From an uncultured Bacilli bacterium (GTDB lineage Bacteria; Bacillota_I; Bacilli_A; RF39; UBA660): a stretch of DNA of 23,013 bases. The stretch covers positions 1-23,013 of the forward strand of contig CANQFX010000011.1 of NCBI GenBank assembly GCA_947600015.1, written 5' to 3'. A program made the translations under genes and the position numbers. Positions 8,001-16,367 of this stretch are shown piece by piece. Positions within the stretch are counted from its first letter, which is position 1. Each line of letters starts with the position of its first letter. Below the pieces are notes generated by a model. The model did not search any database and was not told where the DNA came from. It saw nothing but the letters and a program-made list of their open reading frames with translations.

Positions 8001-8053
8001 ATATTTTATAAACATTTTTCTTATATTTGTTGGATAAAATGCCAAATATTTGT
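8001..8053. promoter_or_regulatory. Candidate TetR operator region
   Basis: The divergent intergenic region contains several symmetric elements: the perfect palindrome CAAATATTTG (8043-8052), a direct repeat of ATATTTGT (8023-8030 and 8046-8053, 23 bases apart) and the inverted pair ATATTTG/CAAATAT (8023-8029 and 8043-8049). Such clusters are what a TetR dimer would bind, but the AT richness makes chance repeats likely. I found no convincing -35/-10 pair for the plus-strand MMPL gene. Confidence 0.3.
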
Positions 8054-8115
8054 GTTTGTTAATGATTTTTGCTACTTTTCCTCATAGAATATATATGCAA
8101 AAGGAGGAAATGCTC

Positions 8116-10182
8116 ATGAAAAAATTTTCTACATTTGTTGCGAATCATAGTCTATTCATTGTAATCCTTAGTTTTATTCTATTAATTCCTGCTATCTACG
8201 GTTATGTAAATACCAAAATTAATTATGATATTTTGGTATATTTACCAGATAATATTGAAACCATTCAAGGAGAAAATATTTTAACAGAAGACTTTGGATT
8301 AGGTTCTTATGCATTTGTAATGATTGATAGTCAATCGTCTTATAGGATATCAAAATTAGAAGAAAAAGTAAGAAATATCCCTGGTGTTAATAAAGTATTT
8401 AGTTTAGTTGATGTCATTGATACTACTATTCCTTATGAGATGCTTCCTGATAAAATTATCGATAAATTGTATCAAGATGATGAAACGATTATGCTCGTTA
8501 CTTTTACTGATTCTACTTCAAAAGATATTACTATCAGTGCAGTAAGAGAATTGCGAAATGTAGTAAAAGATGCTAGTAGGGTAAGTAGTATGACTTCTAT
8601 GGTTATTGATACTATGGATTTATCGACGCAAGAAATGTTTATCTATGTTGTAATTGCGGTTATATTTTGCTTTGTAATTTTAATTATCGCAACAGATTCT
8701 TATATGATCCCTATATTATTGCTTTCTAACATTGGGATTGCAATTTTATATAATATGGGAACCAATATTTTTCTAGGTGATATTAGTTATATTACGAAAG
8801 CCATTACTGCAATTTTACAGTTAGGTGTCACAACGGACTTTTCTATCTTCTTGTATCATAAATATGAACAGGCAAAAGAGAGGATTCATGATAATAAAGA
8901 AGCAATGGGCCAGGCAATTAGAGAAACATTTAAATCTGTCATTGGATCCTCTTTAACTACCTTTGCAGGTTTTCTGGCTCTTTGCACTATGGACTTAAAA
9001 TTAGGTATGGATATTGGTCTTGTTATGGCAAAAGGGGTCGTATTTGGGCTAATTTGTGTATTAACTGTATTCCCTGCTTTATTGATTGTATTTGATCATT
9101 TCATAGAGAAAACCAAACATAAAAACTTCTTCCCAAAATTTAAGAAAATACAAAACTTCTCTATTAAACATTATATTGCGATTATTGTTATTTTCCTTAT
9201 TTTAATGATTCCTTCCTATATAGGAAATAAAAATTATAATGTTTATTACAAATTAGATGATTCTCTTCCTAAAAATTTACCGTTCCATGTAGCTAATTCT
9301 AAGTTAGCCAATGAATTTCATATTGTATCTCCCGAAATTATTTTACTAGATAAAAATGTGAAACCAAATAAAGTGGAATACTTAAAAAAGGAATTGGAAG
9401 AAGTAAAAGGAATTGATTTTGTTTTATCGTCTAAAGCATTAATCAGTAATGGACTCATTGATTTATTGCCGGAGGATTTAACAAATTTATTAGAAAATGA
9501 TACCTATCAGATTATGATTGTTAATTCAAATTATGAAATTGCTTCTACTAAATTAAATAAGCAAATAAAATCCATACTGCATATTGTAAAGAAATACGAT
9601 AAGAATGCTATTGTTGCTGGTGAAGGTCCATTAATGAATGATTTGGTCACCATTGCTGATCATGATTTCAAGATGGTAAATTATACTTCAATTATTGTTA
9701 TCTTCGTTATTATGCTGCTTGTTTTAAGTTCTCTTAGTTTATCGTTCATTTTAATCGCTGCGATTGAATTTGCTATATTCACAAATATGGCCATAGCATA
9801 TTATACTGGGACTTCATTACCATTTATTGCTTCTATCGTCGTTGGAACAATTCAATTAGGAGCAACGATTGATTATGCTATTTTGATGTCAACCAAGTAT
9901 TTGGAAGAACGAAAGAAAATAAAAGATAAAAAACAAGCAATGCAAAATACTTTAAGTTTAACTGTTCCATCTATTATTACATCAGCTTTATGTTTCTTTG
10001 CTGCCACATTTGGTGTTGCGGTATATACAAAAATAGATATGATTGGATCCATTTGTGAATTACTAGCAAGAGGTTCTATTATTAGTATGTTAGTAGTTAT
10101 CCTGGTTTTACCATCGCTATTGATTTTATTTGACAAGATCATTTTAAAAAGTACGAAATTAAAAAAGGAGGTCATAAAATGA
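8116..10182 (+). CDS. MMPL/RND-family membrane transporter
   Basis: A 688-residue RND-superfamily protein of the MMPL type, predicted to export lipids or other hydrophobic compounds using the proton gradient. TM1 (about 10-30) is followed by an extracytoplasmic domain (30-190), a cluster of five membrane segments, a second extracytoplasmic domain (about 380-525) and another membrane cluster: the usual internal duplication. Each half has the conserved acidic motif in TM4: GVTTDFSIF (Asp about 241) and GATIDYAIL (Asp about 586). The start at 8116 is chosen because AGGAGG lies eight bases upstream and the peptide then begins MKKFSTFVANH; upstream in-frame codons precede the RBS. Its TGA stop overlaps the next start as ATGA, so the two are co-translated. 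The TetR gene is divergent. The substrate is unknown. Confidence 0.93.
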   Translation: MKKFSTFVANHSLFIVILSFILLIPAIYGYVNTKINYDILVYLPDNIETIQGENILTEDFGLGSYAFVMIDSQSSYRISKLEEKVRNIPGVNKVFSLVDVIDTTIPYEMLPDKIIDKLYQDDETIMLVTFTDSTSKDITISAVRELRNVVKDASRVSSMTSMVIDTMDLSTQEMFIYVVIAVIFCFVILIIATDSYMIPILLLSNIGIAILYNMGTNIFLGDISYITKAITAILQLGVTTDFSIFLYHKYEQAKERIHDNKEAMGQAIRETFKSVIGSSLTTFAGFLALCTMDLKLGMDIGLVMAKGVVFGLICVLTVFPALLIVFDHFIEKTKHKNFFPKFKKIQNFSIKHYIAIIVIFLILMIPSYIGNKNYNVYYKLDDSLPKNLPFHVANSKLANEFHIVSPEIILLDKNVKPNKVEYLKKELEEVKGIDFVLSSKALISNGLIDLLPEDLTNLLENDTYQIMIVNSNYEIASTKLNKQIKSILHIVKKYDKNAIVAGEGPLMNDLVTIADHDFKMVNYTSIIVIFVIMLLVLSSLSLSFILIAAIEFAIFTNMAIAYYTGTSLPFIASIVVGTIQLGATIDYAILMSTKYLEERKKIKDKKQAMQNTLSLTVPSIITSALCFFAATFGVAVYTKIDMIGSICELLARGSIISMLVVILVLPSLLILFDKIILKSTKLKKEVIK

Positions 10183-11747
10183 AATTAAAAATTAAAATTA
10201 TTGGTGCTGCTTTCCTTTCTATTGTAGCACTTGAACCTATTTCTGCGCTTGCTTTAACCAAAACTGAAACTGTTTATTCTACTTTAGATTCTACAGGAAT
10301 CCCAACAAAAATTACGGTAAATAATCATCTGTCAAAATTAACGAAAGGACAAATTATCGATGATACGGAACTTAAAAATATTTTAAATATGAATGGTGAG
10401 GAAACATTTACATTAGGACAAAAAGAAATTACTTGGAAATCCACAGGAAAAGATATATTTTATCAAGGAAAAACAGAAAAGGAATTACCAATTTCTTTAG
10501 ACATTCATTATTATTTGAATAATAAAGAAAAAAAAGGAAAAGAAATGATTGGAAAAAAGGGAGATATCACAATAAAATTATCTTTTAAAAATAATGATTA
10601 CCATTCGGAACAAAAATTATATACACCATTTGTAGTAACGATGTTTACAACAATATCTAATAAAGAAAATTCCAATATTAAAGTAAGTAATGGAAAACTA
10701 ATTGATACTGGAACGAAAAATATGGTTGTTGCACTTTCTGCTCCTGGATTATACGAAAATTTAAAAGTAGAACAGTTAAAAGGGTTAAATGAAATAACTA
10801 TCTCATATCATACAACCAAATTTAGTTTGGATGATATTTATTTCATTGCTACACCTAAACTTTTTGGAGAATCTGATATTAACTCATTGAATCAATTGGA
10901 TTCTATCAATCATTCCTTGTATTCTCTTCAAGATAATATGAACCAATTAGAAAAAGGAGCTTTTGAGCTTCAGGCAGGAGTTAACACTGCATACCAAGGA
11001 ATAGCGACGATGAAAAAAACTTTGGATCAGTCTATCCATACGTTAAAAAATGATCACAGTGATGCTTTGGATCAACATACAATTGATGTGATTAAAAATC
11101 AAACGGTAGAAAAAGCAACCTTAACGGAGGAACAAAAAACTATCATTGGAAATCAAGCAATGCTTTCTGTTGATGAAACGGTTAATAATAATATCAGTGC
11201 TTTAGAAAAAAGTGGTATTAATGATGATTTGGTTTCCCTTTGTGAAAATAATCCCATTCCTGATGAATATCTTACAACATGTCAAAATTCTGCTTCTTAC
11301 ATTGCTCAGTATAAAATTTTAAAAAACCCTGATATAATACAACTTTTAAAAGAAACTGCTCAAACCACTGCAATTAAAACAGCAGAACAGACTAGTCAAA
11401 CCACTGCTAGTCAGGTGTCAACAACGCTTGCGAGAGAGGTGGCTAACTCTGTAAAACAAGGGGCAAGTGAAAAATTTCTAAATTCCTTAACTACTCTATC
11501 AGATAACTTAGGACTTTTAGAACAAGGAAGTAAAAGTTTATCTAATGGAAGTAATACATTATCTACAGGAATTTCTCAATTGAATAGTCAAGGTATTCAT
11601 GCGTTAACAAACTATGGAAAAATAATCAATAATTATAGTGATAAAACAAAAAGATTAGTTAAACTATCAAAAGAATATTCTGGATACACTTCAATAAATG
11701 CTGATAAAACTTTATTTATTTATAAAATAAAATCTCTAACAAAATAA
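10179..11747 (+). CDS. Secreted partner protein of the MMPL transporter
   Basis: A 522-residue exported protein. A signal peptide (about 1-25, ending in ISALA) is followed by a beta-rich region up to about residue 240 and then a long helical region with phage-infection-protein/YhgE-like heptads, for example LEKGAFELQAGVNTAYQGI and LSNGSNTLSTGISQLN. There is no lipobox and no C-terminal membrane anchor. Two cysteines lie 12 residues apart in the helical part (LCENNPIPDEYLTTC) and may form a disulfide. It starts at the ATG at 10179, behind AAGGAGG, overlapping the transporter stop codon by four bases. I recall similar proteins next to MMPL genes in other Bacillota, probably acting as an extracellular adaptor, but no function is established. 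A strong terminator follows immediately. Confidence 0.85.
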   Translation: MKLKIKIIGAAFLSIVALEPISALALTKTETVYSTLDSTGIPTKITVNNHLSKLTKGQIIDDTELKNILNMNGEETFTLGQKEITWKSTGKDIFYQGKTEKELPISLDIHYYLNNKEKKGKEMIGKKGDITIKLSFKNNDYHSEQKLYTPFVVTMFTTISNKENSNIKVSNGKLIDTGTKNMVVALSAPGLYENLKVEQLKGLNEITISYHTTKFSLDDIYFIATPKLFGESDINSLNQLDSINHSLYSLQDNMNQLEKGAFELQAGVNTAYQGIATMKKTLDQSIHTLKNDHSDALDQHTIDVIKNQTVEKATLTEEQKTIIGNQAMLSVDETVNNNISALEKSGINDDLVSLCENNPIPDEYLTTCQNSASYIAQYKILKNPDIIQLLKETAQTTAIKTAEQTSQTTASQVSTTLAREVANSVKQGASEKFLNSLTTLSDNLGLLEQGSKSLSNGSNTLSTGISQLNSQGIHALTNYGKIINNYSDKTKRLVKLSKEYSGYTSINADKTLFIYKIKSLTK

Positions 11748-11768
11748 AAATCCTTAATGGATTTTTTT
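11746..11768. terminator. Bidirectional intrinsic terminator
   Basis: AAAAATCC (11746-11753), loop TTAAT, GGATTTTT (11759-11766) with T tracts on both sides. On the plus strand it ends the MMPL operon, starting within the stop codon. On the minus strand it can end the transcript of the gene stopping at 11944. Confidence 0.75.
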
Positions 11769-11943
11769 CATTGATTTTAATTTTTTCATTAGGTTTTTCC
11801 TCAATCGTTGTTTCTTCATTATTTTTAATTTTTCAATTCTCCTATTCATCTCAAAAGTATATACTTCTCCTGTTACTCTTGCTTTTATTTCTTTGTTATA
11901 CTTATGTCACAAATTAATAGTAAACGATACGAAAGAATTTGTT

Positions 11944-13407
11944 TTATTTATGATAAAAAATAAAATATTTCCAATGATTATCAATTAATTTTATTTCTAC
12001 TTTTGAATCTAATTTGTAGTATTCTTTAAACTTGTTTAAGTGATATTCGTTTTCTGGGTTAATATTACAATTAATAAAATATGGATATTTTATAACTTCA
12101 ATTATCTTCTTCTTTTCCCTTTTTTGTTGTTTTATCATTTTTATGTTTTCTTTGTTTTGTATGGCAACACTAATATATAAAATACTATAAAAAGAAAGCA
12201 TAATACCTACAATTCCTAATAAGATATTTGAGATTAATTTTCTTCCTTGAATATTCTTGTCGATGATAAACAAATAAGAAATACTTACCAATATGTATGA
12301 GGCAACGCTCGTTCGATATCCCCATGTTGGTGAAAGTAACATAGAAGTATTGGCAACAATACCTAATACATAGAAAAACAAACTAGAAAATTCTTCTTCC
12401 TCTTTATTATTTTTATAAATTAATAAAATTTCTATTATGGTAATACTGATAAAGTAAAAAATAATAAAAGGAGTGTTTTGATTTATTTGATTTAACAAAT
12501 TTATTTTACATCCTGTACGAATAAGATAAATTGCCATCGTTATTATTGGAAAAGGTAATAAATAAAAATAACCTATCCATTTTATTATTTTATTTTTTAA
12601 ATTCTTTACTAAATAGTAATTTCCTATTGTCATTAAAATAATCCAATAATAATTTATTATATAATGATAATATATAAAATTTGGTAAATTATATTTTACC
12701 TTTCCTAATAATGACAAGTGATTAAATTCCTGGTTTTCTAAAATATTTCTCTTCCTAGAACCAGGACTTAATAACATACTAAAAAATCCTAAAAGAGAAC
12801 AAAGAAAATAAATAATTAATGTTTTATTTAAGGTTTTTGTTTTTTTATAATATGCTATTATTAATAATAAATTTCCTACTACTAATACTACTCCCATATG
12901 TTCTACAAACATTGGCATAATCATATTTAAAAAGGAAAATATTATTATTTGTTTTTTTGTTTGTATTTTATTTTTCAATATACAATTAAAATAATATAAA
13001 AGTAGTGGGATAACAAATAAATATGTAATATTGCCAGCGACCCATACAACGACTTGGGAAAAGGTAAAAATATTCATACCTAAAATAATCAATACAATAA
13101 GAAGAAAGATTGTCTTTTTATGTTTGGGATGAATTATTTTTTCTATCATGTAAATAATGCTTGTTATGATAAAAGCATTCATTAAATTCCATAATAACTT
13201 ATGGTAAGTTAGAAAATTAATTAAGATTCGACTAATGATTCTTCCTTCCCAGTCAAAATACATGCCAATAGCATTTCCGAATATGTGTCTGATTCCTTGA
13301 CTTCCTACTATATAATTGCCCCAATCATCTCCTGAAATAGGACTTAAATATAGGAGAAAACAAAAAAATACAAATAATCCAAAATATTTAATATGCTCTT
13401 TTTTCAT
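11944..13407 (-). CDS. Polytopic membrane protein, DUF6056-like
   Basis: A 487-residue integral membrane protein with roughly eleven hydrophobic segments. The N-terminus YLSPISGDDWGNYIVGSQGI and the YFDWEGR motif at about 50 (acidic pair after TM1, then a W-x-G-R segment) resemble the DUF6056 group, which looks like the membrane part of GT-C-type glycosyltransferases; transfer of sugars from a lipid carrier is possible but unproven. The last 60 residues are soluble. I start at the ATG at 13407, four bases behind GAGGTG; the in-frame ATG at 13419 overlaps that RBS. A possible promoter (TTGTTT, 17 bases, TATAAT) lies at 13452-13424 just after the terminator of the M23 gene, so it seems separately transcribed. 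It is placed between cell-division genes and an unrelated exporter. Confidence 0.8.
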   Translation of the reverse strand: MKKEHIKYFGLFVFFCFLLYLSPISGDDWGNYIVGSQGIRHIFGNAIGMYFDWEGRIISRILINFLTYHKLLWNLMNAFIITSIIYMIEKIIHPKHKKTIFLLIVLIILGMNIFTFSQVVVWVAGNITYLFVIPLLLYYFNCILKNKIQTKKQIIIFSFLNMIMPMFVEHMGVVLVVGNLLLIIAYYKKTKTLNKTLIIYFLCSLLGFFSMLLSPGSRKRNILENQEFNHLSLLGKVKYNLPNFIYYHYIINYYWIILMTIGNYYLVKNLKNKIIKWIGYFYLLPFPIITMAIYLIRTGCKINLLNQINQNTPFIIFYFISITIIEILLIYKNNKEEEEFSSLFFYVLGIVANTSMLLSPTWGYRTSVASYILVSISYLFIIDKNIQGRKLISNILLGIVGIMLSFYSILYISVAIQNKENIKMIKQQKREKKKIIEVIKYPYFINCNINPENEYHLNKFKEYYKLDSKVEIKLIDNHWKYFIFYHK

Positions 13408-13423
13408 ATTACACCTCATTATT

Positions 13424-13452
13424 ATTATATTTTATCCTTGTTCTTTAAACAA
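13424..13452 (-). promoter_or_regulatory. Putative promoter of the DUF6056-like gene
   Basis: TTGTTT (13452-13447), spacer of 17 and TATAAT (13429-13424) on the minus strand. The -10 is perfect and the -35 matches only TTG. The leader would be short. Confidence 0.4.
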
Positions 13453-13453
13453 G

Positions 13454-13480
13454 AAAAAAGAACAAATAGACTGTTCTTTT
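13454..13480 (-). terminator. Intrinsic terminator of the ftsEX-M23 operon
   Basis: Minus strand: AAAAGAACA (13480-13472), a seven-base loop, TGTTCTTTT (13464-13456) and two further T residues. The nine-pair perfect stem overlaps the stop codon of the M23 gene. Confidence 0.75.
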
Positions 13481-14702
13481 AACGATTATTCCAACTTGAT
13501 GGAAAATTAACATATCCGGCTGGATTTCTAGTACTGCTTTCCGCATAAAATCTCCAAGTACAACCTCCTCCTACCGATTTCCAATCGCAGGTACTAACTT
13601 CTAAATGTAAGTGTGGACCAGTTGAGTTACCACTAGAACCCATATTTCCTATTTTTGTATTATGAGAAGCATATACTCCTGCACTGACTGCAAAACTTCG
13701 TAAATGTGCATAAGTGGAGTAAATATATCTTCCATTATAACTATGTCGTACTTTGATTACTAAAGCCCCAGCAGGATCATAGTATCTTGCACTAACATAT
13801 CCATCAGCAATTGGATAGATAGCAATACTCTTATTTGAACTAGATAAATCCATTCCTGTATGGCCTATGCAGGTTGCAGTTGAACTATTATATCTTATGC
13901 AACCTTCATAATATTGAGTTATATATCCATATTCCATAGGTCTATAAAATCCATTTACACTTGGAAGGGATGGTGTTTCTCCGCCCCCACCATTGCTTTG
14001 ACTTACACGATAAATACAACTGTCAATATCTTCGCTTTGTCCACATCCTAATTGCTTTGCATAATTTAATTGCTCTTTAGCAGATTTTATTTGTTCTTCG
14101 ATTCCTGGCATTCCTGCTTTGATAGATGCACTATCTAAATCAATTCGAGATTTTTCATTTTCTAATGACTTTTGTAGTGCCTTTAATTCTTCTTTTTTCT
14201 TGGTTAAGTTTTTTTGCTGTTCCTGATTTTTTTTAATTAATGCTTCTAATTCTTTCATTAAATTATCATTATATTCTGTTAATTGCTCCACAATCGACAT
14301 CCTATAAATCATATCTGTAATTGTAGTTGCACCAAATGCGTACTCTAAATAAGCATTTTCTCCATTTGCAATTTGGTAATATTCCATTATTTTTTTACTT
14401 TCTTCACTCTTTTGTTTAATTTCTTTGTTACTTTTATCAATCTCTACTTGTAGTGATTGAATTTCTGCTTCTGTAGCACTAATTTGATTTTCTGTATTGG
14501 AAATCTTTTTCTTGATTTGTGCTACTTCTGCATCATTTTTAGCAAGTTTACTTTTCTTTTCTTCTAACTGTTGTGTATATTTTTTTACCTCTGCCTCAAA
14601 TTCATTGATTGTTTTTGCTTTCGTTTCTATCGGTAGTGCAATCATAGAAACTACAGCTATGAATATAAGGCAAATTATCATTATTTTTTTCTTCATTTTC
14701 AT
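13479..14702 (-). CDS. Secreted coiled-coil M23 peptidoglycan hydrolase (EnvC/PcsB-like)
   Basis: A 407-residue exported murein hydrolase. A signal peptide (about 1-29, ending TKA) is followed by a long coiled coil (about 32-215, with repeated K/E/Q heptads) and a LytM/M23 domain (about 250-395). The zinc and catalytic residues are intact: His281 and Asp285 in GHTGMD, His333 in YAHL, His364 and His366 in GPHLHLEV, so it should be an active endopeptidase rather than a degenerate activator. Its start shares one base with the ftsX stop (TAATG), giving tight coupling. This agrees with the known role of EnvC/PcsB-type proteins as extracellular partners of FtsEX, although PcsB itself uses a CHAP domain. 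Three cysteine pairs (220/229, 268/278, 372/381) are unusual. There is no separate promoter; a terminator follows. Confidence 0.92.
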   Translation of the reverse strand: MKMKKKIMIICLIFIAVVSMIALPIETKAKTINEFEAEVKKYTQQLEEKKSKLAKNDAEVAQIKKKISNTENQISATEAEIQSLQVEIDKSNKEIKQKSEESKKIMEYYQIANGENAYLEYAFGATTITDMIYRMSIVEQLTEYNDNLMKELEALIKKNQEQQKNLTKKKEELKALQKSLENEKSRIDLDSASIKAGMPGIEEQIKSAKEQLNYAKQLGCGQSEDIDSCIYRVSQSNGGGGETPSLPSVNGFYRPMEYGYITQYYEGCIRYNSSTATCIGHTGMDLSSSNKSIAIYPIADGYVSARYYDPAGALVIKVRHSYNGRYIYSTYAHLRSFAVSAGVYASHNTKIGNMGSSGNSTGPHLHLEVSTCDWKSVGGGCTWRFYAESSTRNPAGYVNFPSSWNNR

Positions 14703-15601
14703 TAAATCTTTAAATATTTCTTAACGGCACTGGCACTACCAACCATACCTACTAAAATTCCAATTCCTATAATCATAAGAGATGTTGTATAAATAAATGG
14801 TTCTGGCTTAATTAATTTAATTAATTCTGAGAATAAGTGTCCATCAAAGTGTTTATAAAAAGCTAGATATCCATAGGTTGTAAAAATAATGGGGATAATC
14901 GATCCTAATAGTCCTAAAATCATTCCTTCAATAATAAATGGTGTTTTTATGGTAAAATTACTTGCCCCTACTAAGCGCATAATACTAATTTCTCTCTTTC
15001 TTGCTGATATTGTTAATTTAATTGTATTAATAATCAAGAAAATTGTGACGATAACAAGAGCAATTACGATACCATAGGTTACTTTTTGAATAGAGGAAAA
15101 GGCATTAACTAATTGATCTACCATTCCTTCTCCATAGCGTACTACTGATACTTGATCCATTCTTTTTATTTTATTCGCTGTTGCTTTTATTTTTTCTACA
15201 TTTTTTACTTTTACTTGAAAAGTATCTTTTAATGGGCTTTCATTATCATCCCATTCATCTAACACTGTATTAAATATTTCAGATTCTTTTTGCATTTGTT
15301 CTTTTACTTCTTGCTTTGACTGAAAGTCATAACTTTCTATGTTATCAATTGCTTTTAATTTCTTTTCGACTTTTTCTATATCTTCTTCATTAGCTTTATT
15401 ATTTAGAAAAACCACAATGGTTAAATCCTTTTCTATTTCTTTCGTGAAATTTTGAACATTGAAAGAGGCAATAATTGCAACTGCGACAATAATTAATGTA
15501 ATGGTAATACAGGAAATAGAAGCTAAAGATAAACTAAAGTTTCGAATAACACTTTTAAAAGCATCTCTAATGCTTCTTCCTAACATCCTAAACAACTTCA
15601 T
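14702..15601 (-). CDS. ftsX: Cell-division ABC transporter permease FtsX
   Basis: FtsX is the membrane subunit that passes the ATPase cycle of FtsE to an extracellular peptidoglycan hydrolase. The 299 residues show the family plan: a cytoplasmic start (GRSIRDAFKSVIRN), TM1 at about 22-45, a large extracytoplasmic loop (about 46-170), and three further membrane segments near 175-197, 222-245 and 270-292. The ISARKREISIMRLVGAS segment between TM2 and TM3 is the hallmark coupling motif. The start at 15601 overlaps the ftsE end by 14 bases and has AAAGGA about ten bases upstream. It is followed without a gap by the M23 hydrolase, its presumed partner. Confidence 0.95.
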   Translation of the reverse strand: MKLFRMLGRSIRDAFKSVIRNFSLSLASISCITITLIIVAVAIIASFNVQNFTKEIEKDLTIVVFLNNKANEEDIEKVEKKLKAIDNIESYDFQSKQEVKEQMQKESEIFNTVLDEWDDNESPLKDTFQVKVKNVEKIKATANKIKRMDQVSVVRYGEGMVDQLVNAFSSIQKVTYGIVIALVIVTIFLIINTIKLTISARKREISIMRLVGASNFTIKTPFIIEGMILGLLGSIIPIIFTTYGYLAFYKHFDGHLFSELIKLIKPEPFIYTTSLMIIGIGILVGMVGSASAVKKYLKI

Positions 15602-16286
15602 TTTTATAAGTTCCTTTCCGTTTAAAGTCTACTAAATGTCCATCCTTTAATGTTACTACTTGCTTTTTCATTTTATTTACTATATCTTTATCATGTGTTG
15701 CCATAATAATTGTAGTTCCTCTTGATTTGTTAATTTCTTCTAATACTCTCATAATCTCCATACTTTTTTCTGGATCTAAATTCCCAGTAGGCTCATCACA
15801 TAATAATAATTTAGGATTATTGACAATTGCTCTTGCAATTGCGACACGTTGTTGTTCTCCTCCAGATAACTGATCTGGGTAGTTATGAACTTTGTTCTTT
15901 AATCCTACATCTTCTAAGGCTTTCAATACCTTTCTTCTAATTTCATTCTTTTTTGCACCAATAACTTCCATCGCAAAAGCTACATTTTCATATACTGTTA
16001 ATTTTGGTAATAGCCGATAATCTTGGAATACAATTCCTAGCTTTCTTCTTAGTTTATATACTTTTTTATTTCTTAATTTTGCAACATCCAGTCCACCTAC
16101 AATAATTTGTCCCTTGGTTGGTTTTTCTTCTCGATAAAGCATTTTGATTAATGTTGACTTTCCACTACCAGATCCTCCAATAACAAAAACAAAGGCTCCT
16201 TTTTCAATGGCTAGATTTAAATCATATATGGCGGTAACTCCATTTTTATATTTTTTATCCACATTTCTTATTCTTATTAAATCCAT
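15588..16286 (-). CDS. ftsE: Cell-division ATP-binding protein FtsE
   Basis: FtsE is the cytoplasmic ATPase of the FtsEX complex at the division site. The 232 residues carry all ABC elements: Walker A GGSGSGKST at 37-45, Q-loop VFQDYRLLP at about 87-95, signature LSGGEQQR at 140-147, Walker B LLLCDEPTGNLD at 160-171 and the switch histidine in ATHD. The FQDYRLLP and DEPTGNLDP wording is typical of FtsE rather than a generic exporter. I place the start at the ATG at 16286, four bases behind GGAGGA; the in-frame ATG at 16298 overlaps that RBS. It is the first gene of the ftsE-ftsX-M23 operon, with an extended -10 promoter upstream. Confidence 0.97.
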   Translation of the reverse strand: MDLIRIRNVDKKYKNGVTAIYDLNLAIEKGAFVFVIGGSGSGKSTLIKMLYREEKPTKGQIIVGGLDVAKLRNKKVYKLRRKLGIVFQDYRLLPKLTVYENVAFAMEVIGAKKNEIRRKVLKALEDVGLKNKVHNYPDQLSGGEQQRVAIARAIVNNPKLLLCDEPTGNLDPEKSMEIMRVLEEINKSRGTTIIMATHDKDIVNKMKKQVVTLKDGHLVDFKRKGTYKNEVV

Positions 16287-16309
16287 TTTATCCTCCATCT
16301 TGATAATTC

Positions 16310-16318
16310 ATTATACCA
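16310..16318 (-). promoter_or_regulatory. ftsE promoter, extended -10
   Basis: TGGTATAAT (16318-16310) on the minus strand, a perfect extended -10, 24 bases before the ftsE start. The -35 region (around 16333-16338) is T-rich with no good match, which an extended -10 can tolerate. Confidence 0.6.
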
Positions 16319-16331
16319 TATTTTTCGACAT

Positions 16332-16367
16332 AATAAAAGAGGAGAATTATGGCAATTTCCTCTTTAT
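16332..16367 (-). terminator. Intrinsic terminator of the prfB-YitT operon
   Basis: Minus strand: AAAGAGGA (16365-16358) pairs with TCCTCTTT (16343-16336), with further AATAA/TTATT and inner ATT/AAT pairing, then TATTAT. It overlaps the stop codon of the second YitT gene and separates the operon from ftsE. Confidence 0.65.

Noticed and set aside
11754..11849. Small basic minus-strand frame (about 31 codons, MNRRIEKLKIMKKQRLRKN...)
   Set aside because: No adequate RBS, extreme lysine bias expected from AT-rich DNA, and its end overlaps the terminator. A remnant is possible but I cannot support it.
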